Positions 1 to 8,292 of a stretch of 64,000 nucleotides of DNA are shown one piece after another. Every line of letters begins with the position of its first letter. The stretch's first letter is position 1. The translations under genes and the position numbers were made by a program. The DNA comes from Devosia sp. (GTDB taxonomy: Bacteria > Pseudomonadota > Alphaproteobacteria > Rhizobiales > Devosiaceae), in assembly GCA_015234425.1 (NCBI GenBank), contig JADGNE010000006.1, positions 62,001-126,000 on the forward strand. The letters are read 5' to 3'. The notes under the pieces were generated by a model, which worked only from the letters and a program-made list of their open reading frames with translations, had not been told where the DNA came from and searched no databases.

Positions 1-110
1 CCTATTTCGCCTATGGCCAGACGCTCGACCTCCCCGCCCTCATCGGCATCGGACTGATCCTCGCCGGCGTGCTGGTCATCAATCTCTTCAGCCAGTCAAC
101 CACGCACTAA
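1..110 (+). CDS. SMR family multidrug efflux transporter, C-terminal fragment
   Basis: Only the last 35 codons are inside the window; the start lies upstream. The peptide is a final hydrophobic helix (ALIGIGLILAGVLVINLF) followed by a short polar tail ending STTH, which matches the fourth transmembrane helix of EmrE/QacE-type small multidrug resistance proteins. Members of this family are about 110-residue inner-membrane dimers that exchange protons for quaternary ammonium compounds and other cations. The stop codon is separated by a single base from the stop of the convergent gene on the other strand, so there is no room for a terminator between them. The family call rests on a short fragment. 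Confidence 0.65.
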   Translation, partial: YFAYGQTLDLPALIGIGLILAGVLVINLFSQSTTH

Positions 111-111
111 T

Positions 112-1866
112 TTAGAACGGCCGTGTCAGCGCGCCTTCCGGGACACCCGCCGCGCCGAGCGCCTTGCGGATCCGCTCGATAAAGCCACTGTCAGCGATGC
201 GCACGCGCAGGCGCGGCAGCACCCCGTTGGCGCGGAAACTAGGCACTTCCAGCACCCGCGGCAGATAGAGATTGACCACCTCATCGTCCGCAAGGCCCTG
301 CGCTGCCAGAATGGCGAGGATCGGCCCAAGTTCGCGGTCGGACTGCGAATAGATCTCGGCATATTGCAGCGCCTGCCGATAATCGCCCTGGCTCAGCGCC
401 TCAAGAGCCGGCACAGCCATATACCAGCGGGACGGCGATGGTGCTCCCTCGATAGCGCGCTTTGCCATGGGGATGGCCTCCGCTAGCTGGCCAATCAGCG
501 CCAGATGCCTCGCCCGCGCAGCCAGCGCGTCCATGCTGGCCGGATTGAGCTGCAGCGCCGATCCATAAGCGGAGCGCGCCGCCTCATGCTCGCCCAGCCA
601 TTCATGAAGCCGCGCCCGCTGCTCCCAGACGAAACCATTGGTGGGCGCGATCTCAAGCGCAGCCGTGATCAGATCGCCGGCCTCCTGCAGCTCCTCGGCA
701 CGGACCGGGGATGGAGAGGTCCGCGTCAGCTCCGCTGTCAGGCTGGCCATGGCCGCCAGCACCGGGCCGGAGCGCCTGTCGCGTTCGATCAGCATGCCGA
801 AGCAGGATCGTGCCCGCTCGGCCGCCGAAAAAGCGCTGGTGTCCCGATAGATGTCGAACAGCATCCGACAGAGATAGGCATTTTCCTGCCCGTCGATGGA
901 ATATTGCGCCAGCAATTCGCGCGCCCGCCCATGGACTGGCCCGCGCATGCTGCCCAGTGCCGCTGTCAGATCAAGCGACACCTTGTCTAGCGCCAGCATC
1001 TGGCCGGTCGGCGGCTCATCGACCTTGATCGAGCGGGTCCACACCACGCCCTCGCTCGGCCTGTCAGTCAGGCTGAAACTATATTCGAGCGCCTCCGTCC
1101 CGACAGGTCCGCGCCGCACCATGCCGGTGAGAATAAAATCGCTCTCGCCGGGGGCAGCCGCCTGATCCTCCAGCGAGGCGGCAAATCGGACATTGACCGT
1201 CTCGAAAGCCTCGAGATCGGTGACGACTTCCATGGCCAGACCAGACGTGGCGATCAGCTTTGCGTCATCGCCCGTGGCATTCTGGAATTCCACAACTGTC
1301 AGGCGCGGTCGCTGCAGCACGCCCGGCGCCTGCATCAGTGCTTCCTGTCGTGGTCCCCAGGTGGAGAGCGAAAATGCCAGCGCAGCCGCGCCGAGCGCGA
1401 TCACCAGAAGCACGAACCAGGAGACCGTGACCTGCCCACGCGACGGGGGCTCGGCCACATAAGGTGCGGGCGCCGATGCCACGGCACTTTCCGTTTCACC
1501 CGGCGGCGACGGGACGATGAATTCGGGCACATAGCGCCCCACCGGCAAATCGATCCTTAAGGGATCATCGGCCCCCGGCCCGCTATAATATTGTTCCAGC
1601 AGTCCACGGAGCCGTCGGGCCTGCACCCGCACGATCGGATCCGCCTGCGGATCGAAGTCTGCTGGACGGCCAAACACGTCAACGGCAATGGAATAGGCCT
1701 TGATCGACTGACCCTGCCCCTCGAGGCTGCGCTGAACAATGTAGTCGAGGAACCGTCTGAGTTGCGGCGAACGCGCCACCTCGGGCCACGCCAACACCCG
1801 CTCCAGTGCGAGCTTGATCTCGTCCCGTGTGGGAGAAATCTCGGTCAATGGCGCCCCTTTCAACAT
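112..1866 (-). CDS. membrane-anchored TPR protein with N-terminal winged-helix-like domain
   Basis: About 584 residues. The N-terminal ~110 residues (FLDYIVQRSLEGQG, DPIVRVQARRLRGLLEQYY) match a domain common in rhizobial proteins annotated as TPR or adenylate-cyclase-like, and it resembles a winged-helix DNA-binding fold. One transmembrane helix follows at about residues 145-170 (WFVLLVIALGAAALAF). The rest is predicted periplasmic and contains TPR-like helical repeats from about residue 390. The layout recalls CadC/ToxR one-component regulators, but DNA binding is inferred. The start is uncertain. The ATG at 1866 has no clear ribosome binding site, whereas a TTG six codons downstream (1848) is preceded by AAAGGGG at good spacing and may be the true start. 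Confidence 0.7.
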   Translation of the reverse strand: MLKGAPLTEISPTRDEIKLALERVLAWPEVARSPQLRRFLDYIVQRSLEGQGQSIKAYSIAVDVFGRPADFDPQADPIVRVQARRLRGLLEQYYSGPGADDPLRIDLPVGRYVPEFIVPSPPGETESAVASAPAPYVAEPPSRGQVTVSWFVLLVIALGAAALAFSLSTWGPRQEALMQAPGVLQRPRLTVVEFQNATGDDAKLIATSGLAMEVVTDLEAFETVNVRFAASLEDQAAAPGESDFILTGMVRRGPVGTEALEYSFSLTDRPSEGVVWTRSIKVDEPPTGQMLALDKVSLDLTAALGSMRGPVHGRARELLAQYSIDGQENAYLCRMLFDIYRDTSAFSAAERARSCFGMLIERDRRSGPVLAAMASLTAELTRTSPSPVRAEELQEAGDLITAALEIAPTNGFVWEQRARLHEWLGEHEAARSAYGSALQLNPASMDALAARARHLALIGQLAEAIPMAKRAIEGAPSPSRWYMAVPALEALSQGDYRQALQYAEIYSQSDRELGPILAILAAQGLADDEVVNLYLPRVLEVPSFRANGVLPRLRVRIADSGFIERIRKALGAAGVPEGALTRPF

Positions 1867-2120
1867 CGCGCAATAATGGCCGTTAACATGTAAAACGCAA
1901 GGCCGGTAACACCGATTTAACAGGCAGTTGCCTTTTTCGTGAGCATTTCTGCGGTCATAGGGAAGGCGTCTCCGGCGACGACCCGGTGATTTGTCCGTCC
2001 GGCATTGCCGACATTCGGACGTATTAGACCAATCATAGAGTTTCGACCGGCGGCTAAAGCCAAGCTGACCTGTCATCTGTTCCCAGATAATCCCGTGCGG
2101 CACGGGATAGAGGTACGCTT
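1867..2120. other. divergent intergenic region
   Basis: These 254 bases separate the divergently transcribed TPR protein gene and receiver-like gene. They should hold promoters for both. The only element I can place with confidence is AGAGG at 2109-2113, seven bases before the TTG start at 2121. I see no coding potential on either strand. Confidence 0.4.
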
Positions 2121-2564
2121 TTGCTCGGTTTGGACATTTTGCCCGTCATCCATGTGATTGACGATGATCTGCACTCGGCCAGGTTCCTGTTGGACATGCT
2201 GGCAAAATGCGGCGGTCCGGCTGCCACGCATCTGGGTGCCGAATATGAAGGTCTGATGGCCCTGAGGCGCTCGTTCGAGCTGCCGGGTGAAATCCGGCCC
2301 GAGCTTTTGGTTGTGGACCTTAAGTCTCATAGCCGTGCGGTGCTCGATTTCGTAGAGCGCCGCGGACAGTGGTTGCGCGAAAATGGCGTGCAACTGGCTG
2401 TCATGGTCCCGCCCACCGACCATCGGGGTCGGGAAGAATATTACGAAGCCGGCGTCGACGCCGTCTTCTTCCGCCAGCCGGAACTCGAGGCTTACAAGCG
2501 CGAGGTGGCAGGCATCATCGGTTTCTGGGCGCAAACGCAGCGCCTGGATGCGGTTGGCATGTAA
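2121..2564 (+). CDS. degenerate response-regulator receiver domain protein
   Basis: 147 residues forming one CheY-like domain with no output domain. The first beta strand and acidic pocket are visible (VIHVIDDD), as is a likely phosphoacceptor Asp in LLVVDLKS. Two conserved switch positions look altered: the usual Thr/Ser after beta-4 is in VMVPPTD, and the usual Lys before Pro at the end of beta-5 reads VFFRQP. The domain may therefore be non-phosphorylatable or use different chemistry. The start is TTG with AGAGG upstream at seven bases; further in-frame TTGs follow at 2130 and 2139. No histidine kinase is adjacent. The stop codon lies inside a small inverted repeat (GTAAC...GTTAC) that begins the structured intergenic stretch downstream. 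Confidence 0.7.
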   Translation: MLGLDILPVIHVIDDDLHSARFLLDMLAKCGGPAATHLGAEYEGLMALRRSFELPGEIRPELLVVDLKSHSRAVLDFVERRGQWLRENGVQLAVMVPPTDHRGREEYYEAGVDAVFFRQPELEAYKREVAGIIGFWAQTQRLDAVGM

Positions 2565-2846
2565 CTCCTGCGTCCACAGGTTACGTGCCTTGCGGAGAGT
2601 AGCGCTGCAAGGTGGGTTTCGGCCTTCCCCTGCATTCCCAAGTGCGCTCTCCGCACTCTCGAACCAGGCATCGGTTTGCACCGCCGAAGCCTGATTGCGC
2701 CGGATCGTCCAAGAGATCGGCGCGGGTACACGGTTGCGTTTCCTCCCGATCGCAACCGTACGGGGGGAGAAGCATGTATCGGGCAGCGCGTCGTCCCTCT
2801 GCGCAGCCTGGTCTACTTACGGCTTCTCCCCGCGGCCCCTCCTCAG
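2565..2846. other. stem-loop-rich intergenic region, candidate structured RNA
   Basis: This stretch between two convergent genes has no convincing reading frame but contains a run of hairpins. GTGCG/CGCAC closes a loop at 2642-2656. CAGGC/GCCTG flanks an inner CGGT/ACCG hairpin at about 2668-2697. GCGCCGGATC pairs with GATCGGCGC with one bulge (about 2697-2724). CGGTTGCG/CGCAACCG forms an 8-bp stem at about 2732-2758, and GGGGAGAAGC/GCTTCTCCCC is a perfect 10-bp stem enclosing about 48 bases (to about 2838). I could not match it to SRP RNA, RNase P RNA, tmRNA, 6S RNA or a riboswitch class by eye. It might be a noncoding RNA, a large terminator array or a mobile palindromic element. Strand unknown. 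Confidence 0.4.
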
Positions 2847-3365
2847 TTAGGGATCGAGCCTTTCCTTTTCCGGCGCCGTCTGGCGCAGCACCTGATGGGC
2901 AAAAAAGCGCAGGCTGGCCATCACCAGCACGGCCAATAGCGCCACCCCACCAGCAATAATGTAGTGTCCGAGTGCAGTCGCCACGCCGACGGCCCCGGCC
3001 AGCCACATGCCCGCGCCGGTCGTCAGTCCCTGCACGCCGCTGCCCCGCCGGAAGATCGCTCCCGCCCCCAGAAAGGCGATACCCGCCGTCACCGCCTCGA
3101 CCGCGCGGATCGGATCGGCCCGCTGGCCACCCTGCCCGCCTTGGCCACCCTCATCAATGGTGTGGAAGATTTCGAAGGCCAGAATGGTGAAGAGCGAAGC
3201 CGCGATCGCAATCAGGATATGGGTGCGCAGTCCCGCTCCCGAAGAATGCTGCTCGCGCTCGAACCCGATGATCGCGCCGAAAATACCCGCCAGCACCAGC
3301 CGGATGGCGATGATGTGTTGGGGGAGATAGGTATCGACCAAGCCGAAACTATTGCCGACTTCCAT
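2847..3365 (-). CDS. MgtC/SapB family membrane protein
   Basis: About 172 residues with four or five hydrophobic helices. The family hallmarks are GAIIGFEREQHSSGAGLRTH in the first cytoplasmic loop and the segment RAVEAVTAGIAFLGAGAIF. MgtC-like proteins are inner-membrane proteins that help bacteria cope with low magnesium or regulate the F-type ATPase; the exact role in this organism is unknown. An insert, GGQGGQGGQ, sits in the loop between the third helix and the conserved IRAVEAV segment. The start is taken at ATG 3365; a GTG three codons upstream (3374) is also possible and neither has a strong ribosome binding site. It follows the dehydrogenase gene on the same strand, separated by a hairpin. 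Confidence 0.8.
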   Translation of the reverse strand: MEVGNSFGLVDTYLPQHIIAIRLVLAGIFGAIIGFEREQHSSGAGLRTHILIAIAASLFTILAFEIFHTIDEGGQGGQGGQRADPIRAVEAVTAGIAFLGAGAIFRRGSGVQGLTTGAGMWLAGAVGVATALGHYIIAGGVALLAVLVMASLRFFAHQVLRQTAPEKERLDP

Positions 3366-3440
3366 GAGCCACACCGGGGAAAGGACTTTTCACAAGCCCA
3401 ACTCTGCCCGGCAGCTCCGGTTCCCTCGACTAGCGTGCTG

Positions 3441-3463
3441 CCGCCCGGCCAAAGGCCAGGCGG
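3441..3463 (-). terminator. hairpin downstream of the polyol dehydrogenase gene
   Basis: Read on the minus strand, CCGCCTGGCC and GGCCGGGCGG form a 10-bp stem with one G-U pair around a TTT loop. It lies just after the dehydrogenase stop codon and before the mgtC-like gene. No T-run follows, so it may be a weak terminator or an mRNA-stabilising hairpin. Confidence 0.4.
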
Positions 3464-3484
3464 AGACGCTGCGCGGGGTTCGAC

Positions 3485-4528
3485 TTATCCCAGCCTGATC
3501 TGCAGTTTGACATCGCTCGGCCGCGCCTCGACCGCCCGATCAAACGCCTTGATCGAATCCTCGAACGCGAAGGTTTCGGAAATCAGCGGCTTGAGATCGA
3601 CCTTGCCCGAGGCGATCAGCGCGATGGCGCGGTCATACTGATGCGCATAACGGAACACGTTCTCGATCCGCACTTCCTTGGTCGATGCCGCCGCAATATC
3701 GACCTTCACCGGTTCGACCGGCAGCCCGACAATGACAATTGCCCCGCCCGGCCGCGGCAGGTCCATGATCGTTTCCCAGGCTTTGGGCGATCCAGAGCAT
3801 TCGAACACCACATCGGCGCCCCACCCCTCGGTGAGCCGACCGATTTCCTCGGCAAGGTTCGTGTCCCGGATATTGACCGGGATGATGCCCTGGTATTTCG
3901 CCGCGATATCGAGCTTGGTCTGGGCGAGATCGGCAACGATCACGCGGGCACAGCCGCCTGCGAGTGCTGCCAGCGCCACCATTGTGCCGATCGGGCCTGC
4001 GCCCAGCACCACCGCCGTATCGCCCGGGGTGATCTTCGCCTTGGTCGCCGCCTGCATGCCCACCGCAAAAGGCTCGACCATGGCGCCTTCGGCAAAGCTC
4101 ACATTGTCGGGCAGCTTGAACGTGTAATTGGCTGGATGCACGACCTCGGGCGTCAGCACACCATGCACTGGCGGCGTCGCCCAGAAATTGACCGCGGGAT
4201 CGACATTGTACATCCCCAGACGGCTGGCGCGTGAGTTGGGATCGGGAATACCCGGTTCCATGCACACCCGGTCACCGACCTTGAGATGGGTAACGCCCGA
4301 GCCAATTTCGGTCACCGTTCCGGCAGCTTCATGCCCCAGCACCATCGGCGCATTGACCACGAAGGGGCCGATCCGGCCATGGGTGTAATAATGCACGTCC
4401 GACCCACACACCCCCACTGTGTGGATGGCAATCTTGACCATTCCCGGCCCGACCTCGAGCGGCAGATCGATTTCGCGCAATGCCAGCTCATGCTGGCGCT
4501 CCAGAACCAGCGCCCGAACCCGTGCCAT
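3485..4528 (-). CDS. zinc-dependent polyol (xylitol/sorbitol-type) dehydrogenase
   Basis: 347 residues of the medium-chain dehydrogenase family. The catalytic zinc site is visible as [10 protein letters not shown] and GHEAAGTV, with a further acidic ligand expected in MVEPFAVG. The Rossmann NAD-binding motif is [12 protein letters not shown]. The four-cysteine structural zinc loop of ordinary alcohol dehydrogenases is replaced by [19 protein letters not shown], as in sorbitol and xylitol dehydrogenases. It therefore probably oxidises a sugar alcohol to a ketose with NAD+, but the exact substrate cannot be read from the sequence. The ATG at 4528 is preceded by GGGAGGAAAAAGACC, a good ribosome binding site. 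No polyol transporter is adjacent. Confidence 0.85.
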   Translation of the reverse strand: MARVRALVLERQHELALREIDLPLEVGPGMVKIAIHTVGVCGSDVHYYTHGRIGPFVVNAPMVLGHEAAGTVTEIGSGVTHLKVGDRVCMEPGIPDPNSRASRLGMYNVDPAVNFWATPPVHGVLTPEVVHPANYTFKLPDNVSFAEGAMVEPFAVGMQAATKAKITPGDTAVVLGAGPIGTMVALAALAGGCARVIVADLAQTKLDIAAKYQGIIPVNIRDTNLAEEIGRLTEGWGADVVFECSGSPKAWETIMDLPRPGGAIVIVGLPVEPVKVDIAAASTKEVRIENVFRYAHQYDRAIALIASGKVDLKPLISETFAFEDSIKAFDRAVEARPSDVKLQIRLG

Positions 4529-4623
4529 GGTCTTTTTCCTCCCAACGCAATTGCTGGCGCAGGATTATCTGATTGGCGCCGCGCCTGCCAGCCCGGCAGC
4601 ACCGGCAACGTGGGGTGGGTGCG

Positions 4624-4782
4624 CTACTGCGCGCCCTGCCCCATCATCGAATAAATGACGTAGATCACGACGAACGCCACCACGACCCCGATGAGAGAAA
4701 AGGTAAGCACCCGCAAATTCATCTTGCGCGGGCTGGCCTGACGGACCTCGGTTTTGGTCTTGTGCGGATCGTAGGTTTCCAT
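4624..4782 (-). CDS. small single-pass membrane protein
   Basis: 52 residues. A charged N-terminus (METYDPHKTKTEVRQ) is followed by one strongly hydrophobic helix at about residues 22-48 and a short GQGAQ tail. An excellent ribosome binding site (AAGGAGAG) lies six bases or so before the ATG at 4782, which is the main reason for calling it a gene. It is divergent from ade and its function is unknown. The hydrophobic helix with an N-terminal basic stretch suggests N-in topology. Confidence 0.65.
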   Translation of the reverse strand: METYDPHKTKTEVRQASPRKMNLRVLTFSLIGVVVAFVVIYVIYSMMGQGAQ

Positions 4783-4899
4783 GACGCTCTCCTTGGTTGC
4801 TGATTGAACGTCTGCCGGCCATGCCGGTTCCGCGGGGACTTGACGCCGCGCCGGCCCCGGTCGACCCTCGCGCGGAGTTTTCTCAAGGACAATGCCCAG

Positions 4900-6609
4900 A
4901 TGACAGCGCCCGAAACCCTGACCCGAATGATCAATGCCGGACAGGGGAAGGAGCCCGCAGACCTCGTTATCCGCAATGTCGGCTTGCTCGATGTTATCAC
5001 CGGCGCTGTCACCACCACGGACATCGCCATCGTCGGCGACCGGATCGTCGGCACGCACGCCCACTATGAGGGCGCTGAAATCATCGACGGCACCGGTCGC
5101 TTTGCCGTCCCCGGCTTCATCGACACCCACCTCCACATCGAATCCTCCTTGGTCACCCCGCTCGAATTCGACCGCTGCGTCCTGCCGCATGGCGTCACCA
5201 CCGTTCTCTGCGACCCGCACGAGATCGCCAACGTGCTGGGGGCCGAAGGCATTCGCTACTTTCTCGACAGCGCCGAGCGCACCATCATGGATGTGCGGGT
5301 CAATCTCTCCTCCTGCGTCCCGGCAACGCCCTTCGAAACCGCCGGCGCCCAGCTCGAGATCGAAGACCTCCTGCCCTTCCGCAGCCATCCCAAGGCACTG
5401 GGCCTTGCGGAAATGATGAATTTTCCCGGTGTGCTCAACGCCGATCCGGGCATCCTCGCAAAACTCGTCGCCTATCAGGACGGCCATATCGACGGCCACG
5501 CGCCGCTGCTGCTCGGCCAGGGCCTCAATGGCTATCTCGCCGCCGGCATCCGCACCGACCACGAAGCCACCTCCGCCGCCGAAGCCCGCGAGAAGCTCGC
5601 CAAAGGCATGGCCATCCTCATCCGCGAGGGCTCGGTCTCCAAGGACCTCGTCGCCCTCGCCGAAATCCTCGATGAGAACACATCGAGCTTCGTCGCCCTC
5701 TGCACCGACGACCGCAATCCCCTCGACATCGCCGAGGAGGGGCACCTCGATAGCTCCATCCGTCGCCTTATCGCCATGGGCCGCCCGCTCCACCACGTCT
5801 ATCGCGCCTCCAGCCATTCTGCCGCCCGCATCTTTGGCCTCAGGGATCGCGGCCTCCTCGGCCCCGGCTGGCGCGCCGATATCGTGCTTGTCGACAGCCT
5901 CGAAAACTGCCGCGTCTCCGACGTCATCGCCGCCGGCCGCCGTGTGACCCCCGAACTCTTCGACACCCGCGGACACGTCGAGCCGGTCGGCCTCACCTCG
6001 ATGAAGGCAAAGCCCCTCGCCGCCGAAGCCTTCATCACCGAGGCAAAGCCCGGCCAGAACCGCGTGCCCGTGATCGGCGTCAAACCCGGCCTCATCCTCA
6101 CCTTCCGCGAGGAAGCCAGCCTCGCCACCACCGAAAAGGGCCTCCAGCCCGATCTCGATGCCGATGTCATCAAGGTCGCGGTAATCGAACGCCACGGCAA
6201 GAACGGCAATATCGGCCGCTCCTTCGTCAAAGGTTTTGGGCTCAAGCGCGGCGCCATCGCATCCTCCGTTGGCCACGACAGCCACAACATAACCGTGGTC
6301 GGCGCCAACGACGCCGACATGGCCGCCGCGGTCAACCGACTCATCGCACTGGGCGGCGGCTTCGTCGTCGCCAAGGACGGCGAGATCACCGCCGAGCTTG
6401 CCCTGCCGATCGCTGGCCTCATGAGCCTCAAGAGCTTCGAGGACGTCGCCCACGACCTCCACCATCTCCGGATCGCCGCCCAGGCGCTCGACTGCGTCCT
6501 GCCCGAGCCCTTCCTCCAGGTCTCCTTCCTCGCCCTGCCGGTGATCCCCCACCTCAAGATGACCGATCGCGGCCTCTTCGACGTCGACAAATTCGACTTC
6601 GTGAGCTGA
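4900..6609 (+). CDS. ade: adenine deaminase
   Basis: 569 residues, full length for the bacterial Ade (COG1001) branch of the amidohydrolase superfamily. It deaminates adenine to hypoxanthine and ammonia in the cytoplasm. The metal-binding HxH appears in DTHLHIESS. Other family signatures are CDPHEIANVLG, LCTDDRNPLDI (late metal-ligand Asp) and a C-terminal domain with SVGHDSHNI. The ATG at 4900 fits homologue lengths and has AAGGA upstream; an in-frame ATG at 4804 would add a low-quality 32-residue extension. The next gene starts seven bases after the stop, so the two are probably co-transcribed. It supplies hypoxanthine to the xanthine dehydrogenase encoded further along. Confidence 0.92.
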   Translation: MTAPETLTRMINAGQGKEPADLVIRNVGLLDVITGAVTTTDIAIVGDRIVGTHAHYEGAEIIDGTGRFAVPGFIDTHLHIESSLVTPLEFDRCVLPHGVTTVLCDPHEIANVLGAEGIRYFLDSAERTIMDVRVNLSSCVPATPFETAGAQLEIEDLLPFRSHPKALGLAEMMNFPGVLNADPGILAKLVAYQDGHIDGHAPLLLGQGLNGYLAAGIRTDHEATSAAEAREKLAKGMAILIREGSVSKDLVALAEILDENTSSFVALCTDDRNPLDIAEEGHLDSSIRRLIAMGRPLHHVYRASSHSAARIFGLRDRGLLGPGWRADIVLVDSLENCRVSDVIAAGRRVTPELFDTRGHVEPVGLTSMKAKPLAAEAFITEAKPGQNRVPVIGVKPGLILTFREEASLATTEKGLQPDLDADVIKVAVIERHGKNGNIGRSFVKGFGLKRGAIASSVGHDSHNITVVGANDADMAAAVNRLIALGGGFVVAKDGEITAELALPIAGLMSLKSFEDVAHDLHHLRIAAQALDCVLPEPFLQVSFLALPVIPHLKMTDRGLFDVDKFDFVS

Positions 6610-6615
6610 CCCGAA

Positions 6616-8241
6616 ATGAGCCTCTCCACCCTTTATCTGGCCCGGGCCGAAGATCTCCCGCCCCGCCTGAACAGGGTGAAAAAGACGCGCGGCCTCGGCC
6701 TCGTGATGGACGACGGCGTCGTGCTCAAGACCGATCACTACGCCCCGCGCGCCGATGGCCCCCATCCGACCATCCTCATGCGCCTGCCCTATGGGCGCAG
6801 CGGTTTCGGCGCCATTGCCCGCGCCTATGCCGAGCGCGGCTTCCACGTCATCGTTCAGGCCTGCCGCGGCACCGAGCGTTCCGGCGGGGAGTTCGATCCC
6901 TTTGCCAATGAGCGCGCCGATGGCCTCGCCACCCTGCGCTGGATCGAACAGCAGGACTGGTTCGATGGCCGCCTCGGGCTCACCGGCCCCTCCTATCTCG
7001 GCTATGCCCAATGGGCGATCAGCGACGCCCTTCCGAAAATCTCCGCCATGGCCACCAAGGTCACCACGTCAAATTTCCGCCCCGTGGTCTTTCCCTCCGG
7101 TGCCTTCCACCTCAGCCTCTGGCTCTCCTGGGTGCAAATCATCGAAGGCCTGCGCAATCGACCCCTCACCACCGCCGCCCGCATGTTCTCCGGCGATATC
7201 GAACGCCGCACCGAGCGCGCCTCAGCCGTGCTGCCGCTCATCAACGCCGATAAGGCCGTCGTCGGCCACAAAATCCCGTTCTGGCGTCACTGGTTCAAAA
7301 ACGCCATCGGCAATGACGCCTTCTGGGAGGAGCTCGACCACAGTCATCGCCTCTCGGAGGACACCCCGCCGGTTCACTTTATCTCCGGCTGGTATGATTT
7401 CATGCTCGATCCGCTGCTGGCCGATTATCAGCGCCTCGTCGCCCTCGGCCACACGCCCTATCTCACCATCGGCACCTGGTTTCACATCGCCGAAGAACTG
7501 CAGCGCGACAATCTCCGCGAGACCATTTTGTGGATGCGCGCCAAGCTCATGGGCGACAGCTCCGGCCTTCGGCAGAAGCCGGTGCGGCTCCACATTTCCG
7601 GCCGCAACACATGGCATGAGTTCGACGCCTACCCGCCCGGTCCACCGGCGCTGCGCACGCTTCACGCCAGCGCCAATGGCAAACTCGCGCGGGTGCCCGC
7701 AAAAAAGGGCGCCGACAGCTACCGCTATGACCCCAACGAGCCGACACCTAATCTCGGCGGCGCGATTTTCGCCTTCACCGGCGCCGGTGCGGTCGACAAT
7801 GCCCCGCTCGAGGCCCGCCCCGATGTCCTCGTTTACACCGGCCCGGAAATCCGCGACGAGGTGACCATCATCGGCCAGTGCCAAATTGTCCTCCAGGCCC
7901 GGGCTAGCCTCCCGCACGTCGATTTCTTCGTCCGTCTGTCCGATGTCGACCCGGACGGCGTCTCAACCAATATCTGTGACGGCTTTGTCCGCGTCACCCC
8001 GGACACCCCGCAGGAGCCGGACGGGTCCTGGCGCCTCGCCATTCCCCTTCATGCTACGGCCCACACTTTCTGCGTCGGCCATGCTGCGCGCCTTCTCATC
8101 GCCTCCGGCGCCCACCCCCGCTACGCCCGCAATCCGGGTACCGCCGAACACATCGCGACGGCGACAACGCTTATTGCCAATGACATCGAGATCCTGCACG
8201 CCGGCACCCACATCGTGCTGCCGATCTACGACATAATCTGA
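6616..8241 (+). CDS. CocE/NonD family hydrolase
   Basis: 541 residues resembling CocE/X-Pro dipeptidyl-peptidase type alpha/beta hydrolases. The N-terminal domain carries the DGVVLKTDHYAPR strand and ACRGTERSGGEF loop. The serine nucleophile lies in GPSYLGYAQWA. A likely acid residue is in ISGWYDFMLD and the likely catalytic His in GTWFHIAEE. The C-terminal third is the beta-rich jelly-roll domain usual for the family. Such enzymes hydrolyse esters or N-terminal dipeptides; this substrate is unknown. Tight spacing after ade suggests an operon and perhaps a nitrogen-scavenging role. The natural His triad position is slightly atypical and would repay alignment. Confidence 0.85.
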   Translation: MSLSTLYLARAEDLPPRLNRVKKTRGLGLVMDDGVVLKTDHYAPRADGPHPTILMRLPYGRSGFGAIARAYAERGFHVIVQACRGTERSGGEFDPFANERADGLATLRWIEQQDWFDGRLGLTGPSYLGYAQWAISDALPKISAMATKVTTSNFRPVVFPSGAFHLSLWLSWVQIIEGLRNRPLTTAARMFSGDIERRTERASAVLPLINADKAVVGHKIPFWRHWFKNAIGNDAFWEELDHSHRLSEDTPPVHFISGWYDFMLDPLLADYQRLVALGHTPYLTIGTWFHIAEELQRDNLRETILWMRAKLMGDSSGLRQKPVRLHISGRNTWHEFDAYPPGPPALRTLHASANGKLARVPAKKGADSYRYDPNEPTPNLGGAIFAFTGAGAVDNAPLEARPDVLVYTGPEIRDEVTIIGQCQIVLQARASLPHVDFFVRLSDVDPDGVSTNICDGFVRVTPDTPQEPDGSWRLAIPLHATAHTFCVGHAARLLIASGAHPRYARNPGTAEHIATATTLIANDIEILHAGTHIVLPIYDII

Positions 8242-8292
8242 TATTGCCGTCATCTCTTCCCCTCCTCCGACCAGACAGTCAGGAGCCGTGCG

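Noticed and set aside
2697..2840. Group II intron domain V/VI or SRP RNA in the structured gap
   Set aside because: The hairpin at about 2732-2758 looks superficially like a domain V, but the AGC triad and two-base bulge are missing. The SRP apical GGTCAGGTCCGGAAGG core is also absent.
4783..7011. Long minus-strand open frame running opposite ade into the 52-residue membrane protein
   Set aside because: The upstream part is Gly/Ala/Glu/Asp-rich antisense of ade. Only the 3' portion, from the ATG at 4782 with its strong ribosome binding site, is supported.
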